Assembly: GCA_017645275.1 (NCBI GenBank)
Contig: JAGCPH010000047.1
Location: 55,983 to 119,982, forward strand
From: Bacteroidales bacterium
GTDB lineage: Bacteria > Bacteroidota > Bacteroidia > Bacteroidales > F082
Direction of reading: 5' to 3'
Length of the DNA stretch: 64,000 nucleotides
A program made the position numbers and the translations under genes. A model generated the notes under the pieces. That model did no database searches. It had not been told where the DNA came from and was given only the letters and a program-made list of their open reading frames with translations. Shown here piece after piece: positions 1 to 8,954 of the stretch (its first letter is position 1; each line of letters begins with the position of its first letter).

Positions 1-2
1 CA

Positions 3-515
3 TTGTATTTCAGTGAGATAATAATACATCCGCGCATCGGCAAACAGATGTACACCGGCGAGGCGTCAATCGACAAATTCAAAGCTTTAATCCAATTGAT
101 TAACAAGCCATTGGTGTATAACGGCGATATTTTCACTGTATCCAACTATATTCATGTTCAGAATGCCTGTAAAGATGCGATTCATCGCATTTCCTTGCCA
201 TCATCGCCAACAATAATGCTCGGTCGCGGTCTACTCACCAACCCGTTCCTTGCCGAACAGATTCAACATATTGAAAATCAAAAAGATAAAAAGCATCGTC
301 TGCATGATTTTGTGGTCGATTTGTATGTGGAGCGACTTCGGCATGCTGGCGGAAGCCCGAAAATCATCGGCAGCATGAAGGAACTGTGGAAATATATGAT
401 GAATATCTTCGACGACCCGCAGAATGTGTGGCGTAAAGTCAAGAAAGTCAATCATTTGGATGAATACGAAACAGCAGTGGAAACAATTTTTAATGATTAT
501 AATTTAATGCCATGA
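3..515 (+). CDS. tRNA-dihydrouridine synthase, C-terminal part (partial at window edge)
   Basis: This is the last ~170 codons of a Dus-family flavoenzyme, which reduces uridine to dihydrouridine in the D-loop of tRNA. The family-typical IHPRIGKQMYTG stretch is at the start of the visible part, followed by an NGDIF motif and a GRGLLTNPFL motif of the FMN phosphate-binding end of the TIM barrel. The helical tail, rich in K, W and Y, matches the tRNA-binding C-terminal domain. The catalytic Cys half lies upstream of the window. The apparent TTG at position 3 is an internal Leu codon, not a start. The stop overlaps the next gene as ATGA, so the two are probably co-transcribed. Which tRNA position is modified cannot be told. 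Confidence 0.85.
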   Translation: MYFSEIIIHPRIGKQMYTGEASIDKFKALIQLINKPLVYNGDIFTVSNYIHVQNACKDAIHRISLPSSPTIMLGRGLLTNPFLAEQIQHIENQKDKKHRLHDFVVDLYVERLRHAGGSPKIIGSMKELWKYMMNIFDDPQNVWRKVKKVNHLDEYETAVETIFNDYNLMP

Positions 516-1972
516 AAAGAATATTTAACATTTTGATTATCAGCCTTTTGCTGGTGTCATGCGCTGTTAAACAGCCAAAATCAAACTACAATCAGAAAGA
601 ATTGGTGATACTTTCGGTTAACGACATGCATGGTAAGATAGAAAACATGCCTCGATTTGCGTTTGTGGCTGACAGTTTGCGCAACATTTATCCTGAATTG
701 ATAATCGTTAGCGCGGGCGATAACCGTACCGGAAACCCTTACAACGACAAATTCCCTGGACAACCTAATTTCCCTATGATCAACATGATGAATGAGATAG
801 GCTTCGACGTGTCAGCCCTCGGCAATCATGAATTTGACGGCAATATCGACGGAATACGCTATTTTGTCAATACCACCAAATTCCCGGTGATTTGCGCAAA
901 CACATATTTTACAGGTTATCCCGATTTGCAACTCCCTGATTATGTTACAGTTACAAGAAGAATTGACGGCAAGGACGTGAAAACAATCTTTCTTGGTATG
1001 ATAGAGACAGAAAATGACGGAAAGCCAAGTTCTCATGAGAAAAACATGATTAATGTCGATTTCAAACCTGCCGAATCAGTAATCGGAGACTATCTTTATC
1101 TGAAAGACAGCTGCGACGTTTTCGTTCTCCTTTCTCATTGTGGTAAGGATGAAGAGATCAAGTTCGCTAATCAGTTTCCTGAGTTTGACATGATAATTGG
1201 AGGTCATTCGCACGACCTGTACACACATCAGTTCGACGATGGCGTGCTTTACACCCAGTCAAAGTCGTATATAACCTATGCCACTGTCAGCAAAATCAGG
1301 TTTAAAGATGGGGATATCGTTTCTGTCGAAGCGCAACCGATTGATTTAAGGAAAGTTACGAAAGTGGATGATAAAATTCAAAAAGAAGTTGACGGCTATT
1401 ATGCCAATCCTGATTTTCATGTTGTTTTAGGTACGGCCAAGACTCTGTTTGACGGCTGGGATGCCCTCGGCGCTTTTATGGCTGATGCAGTGCGTTATAT
1501 AACAAAAGCCGAAATCGGAATGCAGAATCCTGGCGGTGTTCGTCTCGACAGCCTGCATGGCGGCAATATTAATAAAGCGGATATTTTTGCGCTCGATCCT
1601 TTTGATAATGAATTGGTTATAGCAAAAATGACTGGCAAACAGATTGAAGATTATCTTGATGTGGCCTCGACAGCTGATGGCGATTGCACGCACGTTTCAG
1701 GCATCACTTACACAATAGATATGATTAAATCTGACAATGGTCAGACGAGTTTTGTCAATGCGAAAGCTTATCTTGAAAATGGTGAACCTATTGATCCTGA
1801 AGGAGTTTATACGGTCGCTTTAAACAGCTACATGGCAAAATGGGCTCAAGGCCACAGCATCAGCATCGAAGAAACAGACTTTACCGCCAATGACGGTGAG
1901 ATATTATATCTGAAAGACCATCAATCTGTTGATTATAAAGGAATTAGCCGTTATACTGTTACAAAGAAATAA
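512..1972 (+). CDS. 5'-nucleotidase / UDP-sugar hydrolase-like lipoprotein
   Basis: Two-domain metallophosphoesterase of the UshA/5'-nucleotidase family (486 aa, usual size). The N-terminal signal ends in a lipobox (LLLVSC), so it is probably a lipoprotein facing the periplasm or surface. Metal-ligand motifs follow in family order: NDMHGK at about residues 37-42, GDNRTG near 68, GNHEFDG near 103, HCGKDE near 209 and GGHSHD near 230. The C-terminal substrate domain carries NPGGVR and DPFDNEL. The family hydrolyses nucleotides or UDP-sugars for salvage; the substrate here is not known. It overlaps the dus stop by 4 bases and is 5 bases from the glycosyltransferase gene, which suggests an operon. 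Confidence 0.88.
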   Translation: MKRIFNILIISLLLVSCAVKQPKSNYNQKELVILSVNDMHGKIENMPRFAFVADSLRNIYPELIIVSAGDNRTGNPYNDKFPGQPNFPMINMMNEIGFDVSALGNHEFDGNIDGIRYFVNTTKFPVICANTYFTGYPDLQLPDYVTVTRRIDGKDVKTIFLGMIETENDGKPSSHEKNMINVDFKPAESVIGDYLYLKDSCDVFVLLSHCGKDEEIKFANQFPEFDMIIGGHSHDLYTHQFDDGVLYTQSKSYITYATVSKIRFKDGDIVSVEAQPIDLRKVTKVDDKIQKEVDGYYANPDFHVVLGTAKTLFDGWDALGAFMADAVRYITKAEIGMQNPGGVRLDSLHGGNINKADIFALDPFDNELVIAKMTGKQIEDYLDVASTADGDCTHVSGITYTIDMIKSDNGQTSFVNAKAYLENGEPIDPEGVYTVALNSYMAKWAQGHSISIEETDFTANDGEILYLKDHQSVDYKGISRYTVTKK

Positions 1973-1977
1973 TAAAA

Positions 1978-2964
1978 ATGAAGATTTTGCTCATTCGTTT
2001 CAGCTCAATAGGCGACATCGTCCTCACCACGCCGGTGATACGTTGCATCAAGCGTCAGATGGACGACGACGTTGAGCTTCACATGCTTACAAGAGATAAA
2101 TTTGAGAGCCTGTCGTACAACAACCCGTATATCGACAAGACTCACGAATATGGCAACTCATTGCGTGAAGTTATCAAGGAACTGAAGAAAGAAGAATTCG
2201 ACTATGTTGTTGATTTACAAAAGAATAGCCTTTCTAGACGAGTGTGCTGGGCCTTGGGATGCGAGCATCATTCATTCCATAAGCTCGATTTTAAAAAGAT
2301 GTTGCTTACGACATTCAAAATCAATAAGTTACCTGATGTGCACATCGTCGACAGATATTTTGAGGCTGTCGAGCCACTCGACGTGAAAAACGACGGTCGC
2401 GGACTGGAGTTCTACATCTCGGAGTCGAACATGATGCAGGAGCCCGACCTTCCTGAGGAGTTCCGTAACGGATTCTATGCCGTGGTCGTGGGCGGAAGCT
2501 ACAATACCAAAGTCATCCCGACCGAAAAACTCGTCGAGATTATAGAAAAACTTGACGAGCCAGTGATTTTGCTCGGCGGTCCCGGCGACATGCAACGTGC
2601 CAAACAAGTAGCCGACGCAGTGGGTGAGAACGTGTGGAACCCAGTGGGAATGCTTAACCTCGAGCAGTCGGCTGCCATCATCAAGATGTCAAAGGCAGTG
2701 CTCACCAGCGACACAGGCATGATGCATATCGCTGCGGCACTCAACAAACCGATGGTATCGGTGTGGGGCAACACTGTGCCTGAGTTCGGTATGTACCAAC
2801 TGTATCCGAAAGGCTCAATAAACAAGCTTAACATAGTGGAAATCAAAGACTTGAAGTGTCGTCCGTGCTCAAAACTCGGTTACAAAAAATGCCCGAAAGG
2901 TCATTTCAAATGCATGAAAATGATTGACACCGATAAGGTCGTCTCATTCTTGAAAAATGAATAA
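1978..2964 (+). CDS. Glycosyltransferase family 9 (heptosyltransferase-like)
   Basis: GT-B fold transferase of the ADP-heptose:LPS heptosyltransferase family (328 aa). The N-terminus RFSSIGDIVLTTPV is the classic GT9 opening, and SDTGMMHIAAAL around residues 245-256 is the nucleotide-sugar binding signature of the C-terminal domain. The C-terminus has a Cys-rich CRPCSKLGYKKCPKG segment seen in some GT9 enzymes. By family it adds heptose to the LPS inner core at the cytoplasmic face of the inner membrane. The window also encodes an RfaE2-type ADP-heptose synthesis enzyme at 35.6 kb, which fits heptose-containing LPS. The acceptor sugar is not deducible. Confidence 0.87.
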   Translation: MKILLIRFSSIGDIVLTTPVIRCIKRQMDDDVELHMLTRDKFESLSYNNPYIDKTHEYGNSLREVIKELKKEEFDYVVDLQKNSLSRRVCWALGCEHHSFHKLDFKKMLLTTFKINKLPDVHIVDRYFEAVEPLDVKNDGRGLEFYISESNMMQEPDLPEEFRNGFYAVVVGGSYNTKVIPTEKLVEIIEKLDEPVILLGGPGDMQRAKQVADAVGENVWNPVGMLNLEQSAAIIKMSKAVLTSDTGMMHIAAALNKPMVSVWGNTVPEFGMYQLYPKGSINKLNIVEIKDLKCRPCSKLGYKKCPKGHFKCMKMIDTDKVVSFLKNE

Positions 2965-2966
2965 AT

Positions 2967-3617
2967 ATGCTATCAGTTAGGACATTCATATTCAATCCGA
3001 TACAGGTTAACACCTACGTCGTCTACAATGAAAACAAGGAGTGTGTCATCATCGACGCAGGTAATTTGGAGCCTTACGAAGACCAGCAGATTCTTGATTA
3101 TATTGATAAAAATGGCCTGAAGCCTTTGATGTTGCTCAACACCCACTCGCATATCGACCACGTGATGGGTAACAAGGTTCTTGCTGAAAAATATCACGTC
3201 GAGCTGGCTGCAAGTCCGGTGGAGAAGCCTTATTACGACAAAGTATGGGCTTATGCTGCGGCTTTCGGCATCAATTTTACGCAAGAACGCTGCCTCATGC
3301 CTACCAAAGACCTCAACGACGGCGATATTATCAATATAGGCGACGACAAGCTGAAGGTGCTTTTCACCCCAGGTCACGCTCCAGGTCATGTATGTTTCTA
3401 TGACGAGAACGATGGCATCATCTTCACTGGCGACACCTTGTTTTACCGTGGAATCGGCCGCTGCGACCTTATCGGTGGCGACTATAACGCAATAGAAAAA
3501 AGCCTTCGTGAGGTGCTTTACAAGCTCCCTGACGACACAATAGCCTACTGTGGTCACGGCCCACAGACAAGAATAGGGGACGAGAAACGTAACAATCCGA
3601 TGGTTTCTAGTCTTTAG
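2967..3617 (+). CDS. MBL-fold metallo-hydrolase (glyoxalase II-like)
   Basis: A 216-aa metallo-beta-lactamase fold enzyme. Zn-binding residues are visible in order: THSHIDH (HxHxDH) near residue 60, GHAPGH near 136, GDTLF near 152 and GHGP near 195. The IGRCDL motif after GDTLF is typical of the YcbL/glyoxalase-II-like group, which hydrolyses thioesters; the real substrate is unknown. It starts 2 bases after the glycosyltransferase stop, so translation is probably coupled. The last codons and the TAG stop are supplied by the heptamer repeat array that begins here, so the original C-terminus may have been altered. Confidence 0.85.
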   Translation: MLSVRTFIFNPIQVNTYVVYNENKECVIIDAGNLEPYEDQQILDYIDKNGLKPLMLLNTHSHIDHVMGNKVLAEKYHVELAASPVEKPYYDKVWAYAAAFGINFTQERCLMPTKDLNDGDIINIGDDKLKVLFTPGHAPGHVCFYDENDGIIFTGDTLFYRGIGRCDLIGGDYNAIEKSLREVLYKLPDDTIAYCGHGPQTRIGDEKRNNPMVSSL

Positions 3618-3700
3618 TCTTTAGTTCTTAGTCTTTAGTCCTTAATCTTTAGGAATCACTATTATAACTAAAGACTAACGACTAAAGACTAGCGACTAAA
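3605..3700. repeat. Inverted heptamer repeat array, left
   Basis: Tandem 7-base units of the type TTAGTCT/TTAGTCC run from about 3607 to 3651. After a 15-base spacer the complementary units (AAAGACT, AACGACT, AGCGACT) run from 3667 to 3700. The two arms can pair imperfectly. The MBL-hydrolase stop codon lies in the first unit. A matching array is at 3861-3946. Confidence 0.85.
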
Positions 3701-3728
3701 AAAGCACCGAAATTTTCGGTGCTTTTTT
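3698..3728. terminator. Bidirectional intrinsic terminator
   Basis: A perfect palindrome with AAAAAAGCACCGAAA pairing to its complement and ending in a T-run on either strand. It can end transcription of the MBL-hydrolase operon on the plus strand and of tRNA-Glu on the minus strand. It directly abuts both the heptamer array and the tRNA 3' end. Confidence 0.85.
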
Positions 3729-3729
3729 G

Positions 3730-3801
3730 TATCGGGTAAGGGAATCGAACCCTTATTTCGACAGTGAGAGTGTCGTTACCTAACCGTTAGTAGAACCCGA
3801 C
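3730..3801 (-). tRNA. tRNA-Glu (anticodon CTC)
   Basis: A 72-base cloverleaf can be folded on the minus strand. The acceptor stem is GTCGGGT/ACCCGAT with one G-T pair and discriminator A. The D-arm is TACT/GGTA with an AACGGTTA loop. The anticodon stem is CGACA/TGTCG with loop CTCTCAC, giving anticodon CTC (codon GAG, Glu). The T-arm is AAGGG/CCCTT with loop TTCGATT. CCA is not encoded. It lies between two inverted heptamer arrays and has its own promoter. Confidence 0.93.
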
Positions 3802-3814
3802 CTCAATTGCGCTG

Positions 3815-3848
3815 CAAAAATACAACATTTTTTTATACGTCCAACAAA
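3815..3848 (-). promoter_or_regulatory. Promoter of tRNA-Glu
   Basis: On the minus strand a TATTTTTG box (3815-3822) matches the Bacteroidota -7 consensus TAnnTTTG. A TTTG (3845-3848) 22 bases upstream matches the -33 element. The tRNA 5' end is 14 bases downstream of the -7 box. Confidence 0.7.
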
Positions 3849-3860
3849 TATTTTAAAAAA

Positions 3861-3946
3861 TATTTAGTCGTTAGTCGCTAGTCGCTAGTCTTTAGTATTG
3901 ATATAATTACTAACGACTAGCGACTAAAGACTAAAGACTAACGACT
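3861..3946. repeat. Inverted heptamer repeat array, right
   Basis: Units TTAGTCG, TTAGTCG, CTAGTCG, CTAGTCT run to about 3897. A short spacer follows, and then the complementary units ACTAACG, ACTAGCG, ACTAAAG run to 3944. The final codons (Ser-Arg-stop) of the deiminase gene, read on the minus strand, lie inside the right arm. Together with the array at 3605-3700 it brackets tRNA-Glu. Confidence 0.85.
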
Positions 3947-5905
3947 TTTCACAATCTTCTTCACCACGCTGTTTCCATTCTTGTCGCTGACTCTCACGAA
4001 GTACACGCCTTCATTCAAATCCGTGACGTTGATCTCGTTAGCGTTATCGACCGACATCACCTGCTGGCCTATAGCGTTGAAAATAGTCACATTCTGAACG
4101 TCGCCATTAATATATAAGGTGCTGTTCATCGGGTTAGGATAAACCTCGAAGCTTGCAGCCTCATTCTCAGCGACGCCGTCAAAGATAGTTTCGTTGATTT
4201 CAACTGTGATTGTCTGAATACCAAGGCTTGAGATAATCTCAATAGTTGTGTTTACATAACCTTTAGTATAAATGGCAATATAAACTGTCACATCCAAGCT
4301 CTCACCTGGCTGAAGTGTTGTAGGAAGTGGCTCGCTTGTCTCAAAATCAAGATAATGATACTCAATCTCACTGATGCTGTTGACATCAAATGGGCTTGCA
4401 GTGTTGTTGGTGATAGTGAATGTAGCAGGCTCATCTTCCTCAAAAGTGATGTCATTCACGCTGATTGTAGGCTCTGCCGGAACGTGTGTCTCCATCTGGA
4501 AATGATGTGGGTCGAGCTCGGCAAACACCGGCTGTGTGTAACGGCGACCTGACTCGTCAGCACCGAAAACGTAATAATCGATACTCGATTCGCTCTGATA
4601 ACCTTTGATATAGCCGACATACTCATCAGGCTCGCCAGTAGCTGTCATATGTGCTACTTGGTATTCACCGCCATCAATTCTATAATAAACAAGGAGTGAA
4701 TCCTGTTTCAGATCAGCACCGCTGTAAGCGATGAATTTGCTTGTGACTGCTATTGAATCCTGCCATTCCTGCTCACCGAAGATGACGTTTCTGTGGTCGA
4801 CGAAAAGCATGCCGAAGTCCATCACACCACGGGTTCTGCAGTGCAAAGCGTCGGTATTCTCCCAGCTGATACCTGATCCGTTGTTCACAACGCCAACGAC
4901 CTCATATCCTGGCATGGCGTCGCGGTAAACCTGCAAAGCCTGCTCGTTATATGTGCTGTTTGTTCCAAGCGGCACATACACTGTCTTGTTTAGAATCAAG
5001 CTGTTGGTGTAAGGAGCAAGGGTGTTGCCACCTGGTTCCTGCACGCGGTAAACGTGGTAAGGATAGCCCCAGCAGCAATTTGTTGTCTCGAAATACTCAG
5101 CAACCTGCTCGTAATACTGGTAACGTGGGTTGCTTTGCGGCAGCTGTGCAATCAAAATCTTGTCAGGTGCGAGGTATTTGCCCCAGCAGTCGACGTGCGC
5201 GATGTAGTCGCCCTGTGGGTCGATGGTGACATGATATGGGTCAATGCCGAGATAGTCACGCATCTTGTTACGCACGTTGGTCTCGTTGTTGCCGTTCTCC
5301 TGGAAAACAAGATCATCGCTAACACCATGGCCGCGGCCGTCTTCCATCATGTTGCCGCCTGTGTGCTGGAGGTTCATGCCATACATCGGGATGTTCCAGA
5401 AGTTGGCAAACACGCCCGACATGTTGTCGTCGTTAGGACGTGGACGGTTGTAGATGTTGTCAACGATAGCAGGATGAGTGTCCTCGAAGATGTACCACGG
5501 ACCGTAATCACGTACCCAATATGAGTCGGACTGGGCATTCACAAAGGTCACATTGTCCATGTTCACACCTGCGCTCTGGAATGAGCCCTGTGCACTGTTC
5601 TGATACGACGACGATACAATGCAATACACATGGCAGTTATTAGCCAGCTGCACCACCAAACTTGTTGGGATTCCAAGAGGGTAACGGATCATAACACCCT
5701 GCATGGGCTCAAACTCGGCCACGAAACGTGGTGTGCCTGTAGGAGGGTCTGTCTCAACAAAATTTTCGTTTCTCACTGGCGTATGCATCTCTTCCTCAGA
5801 GAGATAATGCCATCTTTTCCAATCTGGAGTCTTCTGCTCCTGTGCGTTAACTTTGATGCTGAAAATCAAAGCAATAACAGCAAAACTGAGTAATATTTTC
5901 TTCAT
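3938..5905 (-). CDS. Secreted peptidylarginine deiminase (PPAD-like) with T9SS sorting domain
   Basis: A 655-aa exported enzyme of the guanidino-modifying superfamily. All key residues known from Porphyromonas gingivalis PPAD (D130, R152, R154, H236, D238, N297, C351) have counterparts in order and at nearly the same positions: D133 (WVRDYGPW), R154 and R156 (YNRPRPNDD), H237 and D239 (AHVDCWGK), N301 (PYTNSL), C356 (DALHCRTRG). The two Arg in YNRPR correspond to those that bind the C-terminal carboxylate of substrate in PPAD, which argues for a peptidylarginine rather than an agmatine substrate. A signal peptide (to about residue 21) starts the protein. Beta-rich Ig-like segments follow the catalytic domain, and a type A sorting domain (VYPNPMNST to the end) closes it. 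By family it converts C-terminal Arg of proteins to citrulline outside the cell. It is about 100 residues longer than PPAD. Confidence 0.88.
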   Translation of the reverse strand: MKKILLSFAVIALIFSIKVNAQEQKTPDWKRWHYLSEEEMHTPVRNENFVETDPPTGTPRFVAEFEPMQGVMIRYPLGIPTSLVVQLANNCHVYCIVSSSYQNSAQGSFQSAGVNMDNVTFVNAQSDSYWVRDYGPWYIFEDTHPAIVDNIYNRPRPNDDNMSGVFANFWNIPMYGMNLQHTGGNMMEDGRGHGVSDDLVFQENGNNETNVRNKMRDYLGIDPYHVTIDPQGDYIAHVDCWGKYLAPDKILIAQLPQSNPRYQYYEQVAEYFETTNCCWGYPYHVYRVQEPGGNTLAPYTNSLILNKTVYVPLGTNSTYNEQALQVYRDAMPGYEVVGVVNNGSGISWENTDALHCRTRGVMDFGMLFVDHRNVIFGEQEWQDSIAVTSKFIAYSGADLKQDSLLVYYRIDGGEYQVAHMTATGEPDEYVGYIKGYQSESSIDYYVFGADESGRRYTQPVFAELDPHHFQMETHVPAEPTISVNDITFEEDEPATFTITNNTASPFDVNSISEIEYHYLDFETSEPLPTTLQPGESLDVTVYIAIYTKGYVNTTIEIISSLGIQTITVEINETIFDGVAENEAASFEVYPNPMNSTLYINGDVQNVTIFNAIGQQVMSVDNANEINVTDLNEGVYFVRVSDKNGNSVVKKIVKSR

Positions 5906-5943
5906 TTTTCTAAGAATTAATTTCCAATAAAAATTTTAGCCTG

Positions 5944-5951
5944 CAAAGATA
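5944..5951 (-). promoter_or_regulatory. -7 box for the deiminase gene
   Basis: TATCTTTG on the minus strand, 38 bases before the ATG at 5905. It fits the TAnnTTTG consensus; no clear -33 TTTG is seen. Confidence 0.5.
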
Positions 5952-5991
5952 ATTATTTTTGATAAATCAGCGTTAATTTTTAAAAATTTTA

Positions 5992-5999
5992 TATCTTTG
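5992..5999 (+). promoter_or_regulatory. -7 box for mltD
   Basis: TATCTTTG on the plus strand, 34 bases before the ATG at 6034. It is divergent from the box of the deiminase gene. Confidence 0.5.
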
Positions 6000-6033
6000 T
6001 AGCTTTAAAATATTGTAACGAGTACCAGTAATT

Positions 6034-7896
6034 ATGAGAAAACAGTTCTTTTTTGCATTGGCAGTCTTAGTGACGCTTTTAACATCATGCTCAACGATTC
6101 AGGAGTTTAACGAATTTCGTAAAGTAAAGGCGAAACAAAACAGTGCCACAAACACAAATCAAAACAGCAACGTTAGTAATAACGTTGATAATCAGACTGT
6201 TAACAATCAAGAAATAAGCGATGACGAAGTCGTTTCGGAAGAGGATCTGACCTACGACGACGAATATGAGGAAATTAATCCTAACGATCCCGACAGCATC
6301 CAGATGCAGATGCAACAGATGTTCGATGATGAGAACTCTGGCGTAGGTATAGTCGATGAGTCGGTGGAATTGTTGGAACATATTGATACTCTGCAAGTTA
6401 TACCATATTTCGAGGGTAGCTTGGAGAACACCTGTAACTATCCTCCAGGATATATTCCTTCGTTCCCGGACAGCGTTTATGCCAAACGTATCGAGGAGCT
6501 GAACCGCAACACCACCATCGACTTGGTTTACAACAAACATGTGAAGTCGTTTATCGATGTGTATGCGGTGCAGAAACGCAGCAAAACTGAGCGAATCCTC
6601 GGTCTTTCAGATGTTTATTTCCCACTTTTCGAACAGATGCTCGACAAGTATAACATGCCGCTCGAGCTGAAATATCTGGCTGTCGTCGAGTCGGCTCTTA
6701 ACCCCACAGCAGGCTCATGGGCTGGCGCAAAAGGCCTCTGGCAGTTCATGTATGCCACCGGCAAGCAGTACGGCCTCAACTCAAACACCCTCGTCGACGA
6801 CCGTTACGACCCATTGAAAGCTACCGACGCGGCTTGCCGTCACTTGAGAGACCTTTACAACCAGTTTGGCGACTGGTTCCTCGCTCTCGCGGCATATAAC
6901 TCTGGCGCAGGCAACGTCAACAAAGCTATACGTCGTTCCGGAGGTATCAAGAATTACTGGGCAATATGGCCTTATCTGCCTCGTGAGACACGTGGTTACG
7001 TTCCAGCCTTCATCGCAGTAAACTATGTGATGAACTATGCTCCAGAACATAACATCTGCCCGCTCGACCCGGGAATCATCAAAAACGGCACCGACACCGT
7101 CACAGTGCACGATGTGCTTCATTTTGACCAGCTTAACGAGATGCTCGGCGTCCCTATGGCCGACCTGAAGTTCTTTAACCCACAATATAAAGCCGAAATA
7201 ATACCGGCATCAAGTAAGAAACCATACCTTCTCACACTGCCTAATCAATATGTGGAATCATATATCGACCACGAAAAAGAACTTTATACCTATAAGACAA
7301 AGAGCGGCATCGACAAGGATAAACTGCAGGAACGCATAAAATCAATGTCCGACCGCAGCGTCCATGTGGTGAAAAAAGGCGAGACACTGAGCACCATCGC
7401 AAGAAAATATCACGTCAGCGTGAACCAACTGAAACAATGGAACAACATGAAATCCGACCGACTCAGCATCGGACAGAAACTCGTGGTCTATAGCTCTGGC
7501 GCACCTATGGCACAGGTGGGTAACGACAAACCAGTGGAACGCTCCACAACACAAATCACGCATACCGTGAAAAAAGGTGAGACCCTTGGCAAGATCGCAC
7601 AGAAATACAAATGTACAGTCACCGACCTTAAACGTTGGAACAACCTGAAGTCAACAAATATCCAGGTGGGACAGAAACTCAAGGTGTATCCTCCTGAGAA
7701 TCAGAATGTTAGTAGCGGAAACAGTAGCAATAACAAGCCTGCTTCAAGTTCAAACAGTACAACAACTTATACCGTGAAGAGTGGCGACTCGTTGTGGTCA
7801 ATAGCCAAGAAATTCAACGTCACCGTCGACCACATCAAGAAACTTAACAATCTGAAAAACAACGATATAAAAGTCGGTCAGAAGCTAAAAATTTAA
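6034..7896 (+). CDS. mltD: Membrane-bound lytic murein transglycosylase D-like, three LysM
   Basis: A 620-aa lipoprotein (lipobox LLTSC at about residues 15-19) that cleaves the glycan strand of peptidoglycan to 1,6-anhydro-muropeptides in the periplasm. After an acidic low-complexity linker (about 30-95), the SLT domain shows [12 protein letters not shown] with the likely catalytic E219, then GAKGLWQFM and YNSGAGNV, the GLWQF and N-S-G signatures of the family. Three C-terminal LysM repeats (about 443-487, 509-551, 579-620) bind peptidoglycan. They start with [18 protein letters not shown] and TVKSGDSLW and are separated by Ser/Asn linkers. The gene overlaps the convergent DUF4837 gene by 12 bases. 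Confidence 0.92.
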   Translation: MRKQFFFALAVLVTLLTSCSTIQEFNEFRKVKAKQNSATNTNQNSNVSNNVDNQTVNNQEISDDEVVSEEDLTYDDEYEEINPNDPDSIQMQMQQMFDDENSGVGIVDESVELLEHIDTLQVIPYFEGSLENTCNYPPGYIPSFPDSVYAKRIEELNRNTTIDLVYNKHVKSFIDVYAVQKRSKTERILGLSDVYFPLFEQMLDKYNMPLELKYLAVVESALNPTAGSWAGAKGLWQFMYATGKQYGLNSNTLVDDRYDPLKATDAACRHLRDLYNQFGDWFLALAAYNSGAGNVNKAIRRSGGIKNYWAIWPYLPRETRGYVPAFIAVNYVMNYAPEHNICPLDPGIIKNGTDTVTVHDVLHFDQLNEMLGVPMADLKFFNPQYKAEIIPASSKKPYLLTLPNQYVESYIDHEKELYTYKTKSGIDKDKLQERIKSMSDRSVHVVKKGETLSTIARKYHVSVNQLKQWNNMKSDRLSIGQKLVVYSSGAPMAQVGNDKPVERSTTQITHTVKKGETLGKIAQKYKCTVTDLKRWNNLKSTNIQVGQKLKVYPPENQNVSSGNSSNNKPASSSNSTTTYTVKSGDSLWSIAKKFNVTVDHIKKLNNLKNNDIKVGQKLKI

Positions 7897-8880
7897 GCTC
7901 CAGATTATCGATTCAACCTGCCTCAACAAGTCGCGTTTCGGCTTGTTGGGGTAGTATACATACCCTTCGACGGTGATGATACGAGTGTTATCAGGGTTTA
8001 CGAAGGTGTAAGAGACATACGGCCCTGCCATATATTCACCTTTTGTAATCCAAAGTCCGCGCATCTCGACAGCATAACCAGTCGGGAAATTACTGATTTC
8101 GTTGGTCACAGGCGTGATAAACTCCTTGTCCAAAGTCATATAGCTGCCGTCGGTCGGCCCTGGGATGTATTTCATTGTAACTGAATCGGTTGTGCGTATC
8201 AGACTCTCGTCGCTGAACTCATCGACGCTGGTGTAAGGCCTCGAAAATACAATCAAGCCGAAGCTCTTCTCGACCTCTTCACGTCTGAGCCACATGAAAT
8301 TGTCTTTGTCAACAGCGATATAATAACCCTCCGGCACCGTCATCGAGAATCCGAAACGCTCTCTCAGAGTCGTCATCACCGTGGCGTTGGCTGTCGGACG
8401 GAAGAAATCCATGAAACGGGCACGCTCGTTGTGGTCGAACTTGCTTTTTATGTCATCTCTTTGAGAATCAAACACTTTGACCCATGTCTCGGCATCTTTC
8501 GCCTTGATCTTTATGGCATATTGCGGCGCCGACATCCAATCGGTCTGCGACTCGATGATAGGATTCGGCAAGTCTGGCACTATCTCCGCAATGATGAGGT
8601 TGCGATGCTTCTTGAACATGTCGTTGAGAGCATTAACATAAATATGTGCCACCTTGAAATTCTTTTCCGGCTGAGGGAGTCCGTATTGTGTCTCCTCGAA
8701 AAAGTCGCGGACAGCCTGTCCCATCTGGCCATCCCACTGCTCGTCGTTCTGCGTCACAAACAAGACTTCCGACGAACCGCCTACCGAACGGTCCTTGCGA
8801 GGCTCTTTCTTATTATTCGAACATGATGTGAAAATAGTCACAAATACTAATAATAAAGCAATGATTCCAAGTTTTTTCAT
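7885..8880 (-). CDS. DUF4837-family lipoprotein
   Basis: A 331-aa protein with a lipoprotein signal (lipobox FTSCS). It then has [16 protein letters not shown], which I recognise as the start of the Bacteroidota DUF4837 family. Function is not established; members are periplasmic or outer-membrane lipoproteins. The C-terminal half is rich in Trp and aromatic residues ([17 protein letters not shown]), suggesting a beta-rich fold, and ends with [12 protein letters not shown]. It is monocistronic and divergent from mvaD; its 3' end overlaps mltD by 12 bases with no visible terminator between them. The family call rests on recall of the opening motif. Confidence 0.7.
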   Translation of the reverse strand: MKKLGIIALLLVFVTIFTSCSNNKKEPRKDRSVGGSSEVLFVTQNDEQWDGQMGQAVRDFFEETQYGLPQPEKNFKVAHIYVNALNDMFKKHRNLIIAEIVPDLPNPIIESQTDWMSAPQYAIKIKAKDAETWVKVFDSQRDDIKSKFDHNERARFMDFFRPTANATVMTTLRERFGFSMTVPEGYYIAVDKDNFMWLRREEVEKSFGLIVFSRPYTSVDEFSDESLIRTTDSVTMKYIPGPTDGSYMTLDKEFITPVTNEISNFPTGYAVEMRGLWITKGEYMAGPYVSYTFVNPDNTRIITVEGYVYYPNKPKRDLLRQVESIIWSLNF

Positions 8881-8901
8881 AGTTGTAATGTTTTGAGGTC
8901 A

Positions 8902-8936
8902 CAAAATTAACGTAAATTTTTTAATGATATTACAAA
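8902..8936 (-). promoter_or_regulatory. Promoter of the DUF4837 gene
   Basis: On the minus strand TAATTTTG (8902-8909) fits TAnnTTTG, and TTTG (8933-8936) lies 23 bases upstream as a -33 element. The start codon at 8880 is 22 bases downstream. Confidence 0.5.
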
Positions 8937-8942
8937 ATTTTT

Positions 8943-8950
8943 TATCTTTG
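8943..8950 (+). promoter_or_regulatory. -7 box for mvaD (very short leader)
   Basis: TATCTTTG on the plus strand ends only 4 bases before the ATG at 8955. If it is used, transcription would begin at or near the start codon, giving a leaderless or almost leaderless mRNA. Confidence 0.5.
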
Positions 8951-8954
8951 CATC

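Noticed and set aside
2973-3557. 194-codon open frame antisense to the MBL hydrolase
   Set aside because: The plus-strand frame has all Zn-binding motifs; the antisense frame shows no motif or start signal and reflects codon bias.
3605-3946. CRISPR-like array
   Set aside because: Units are 7 bases long without unique spacers, and no cas gene is present.
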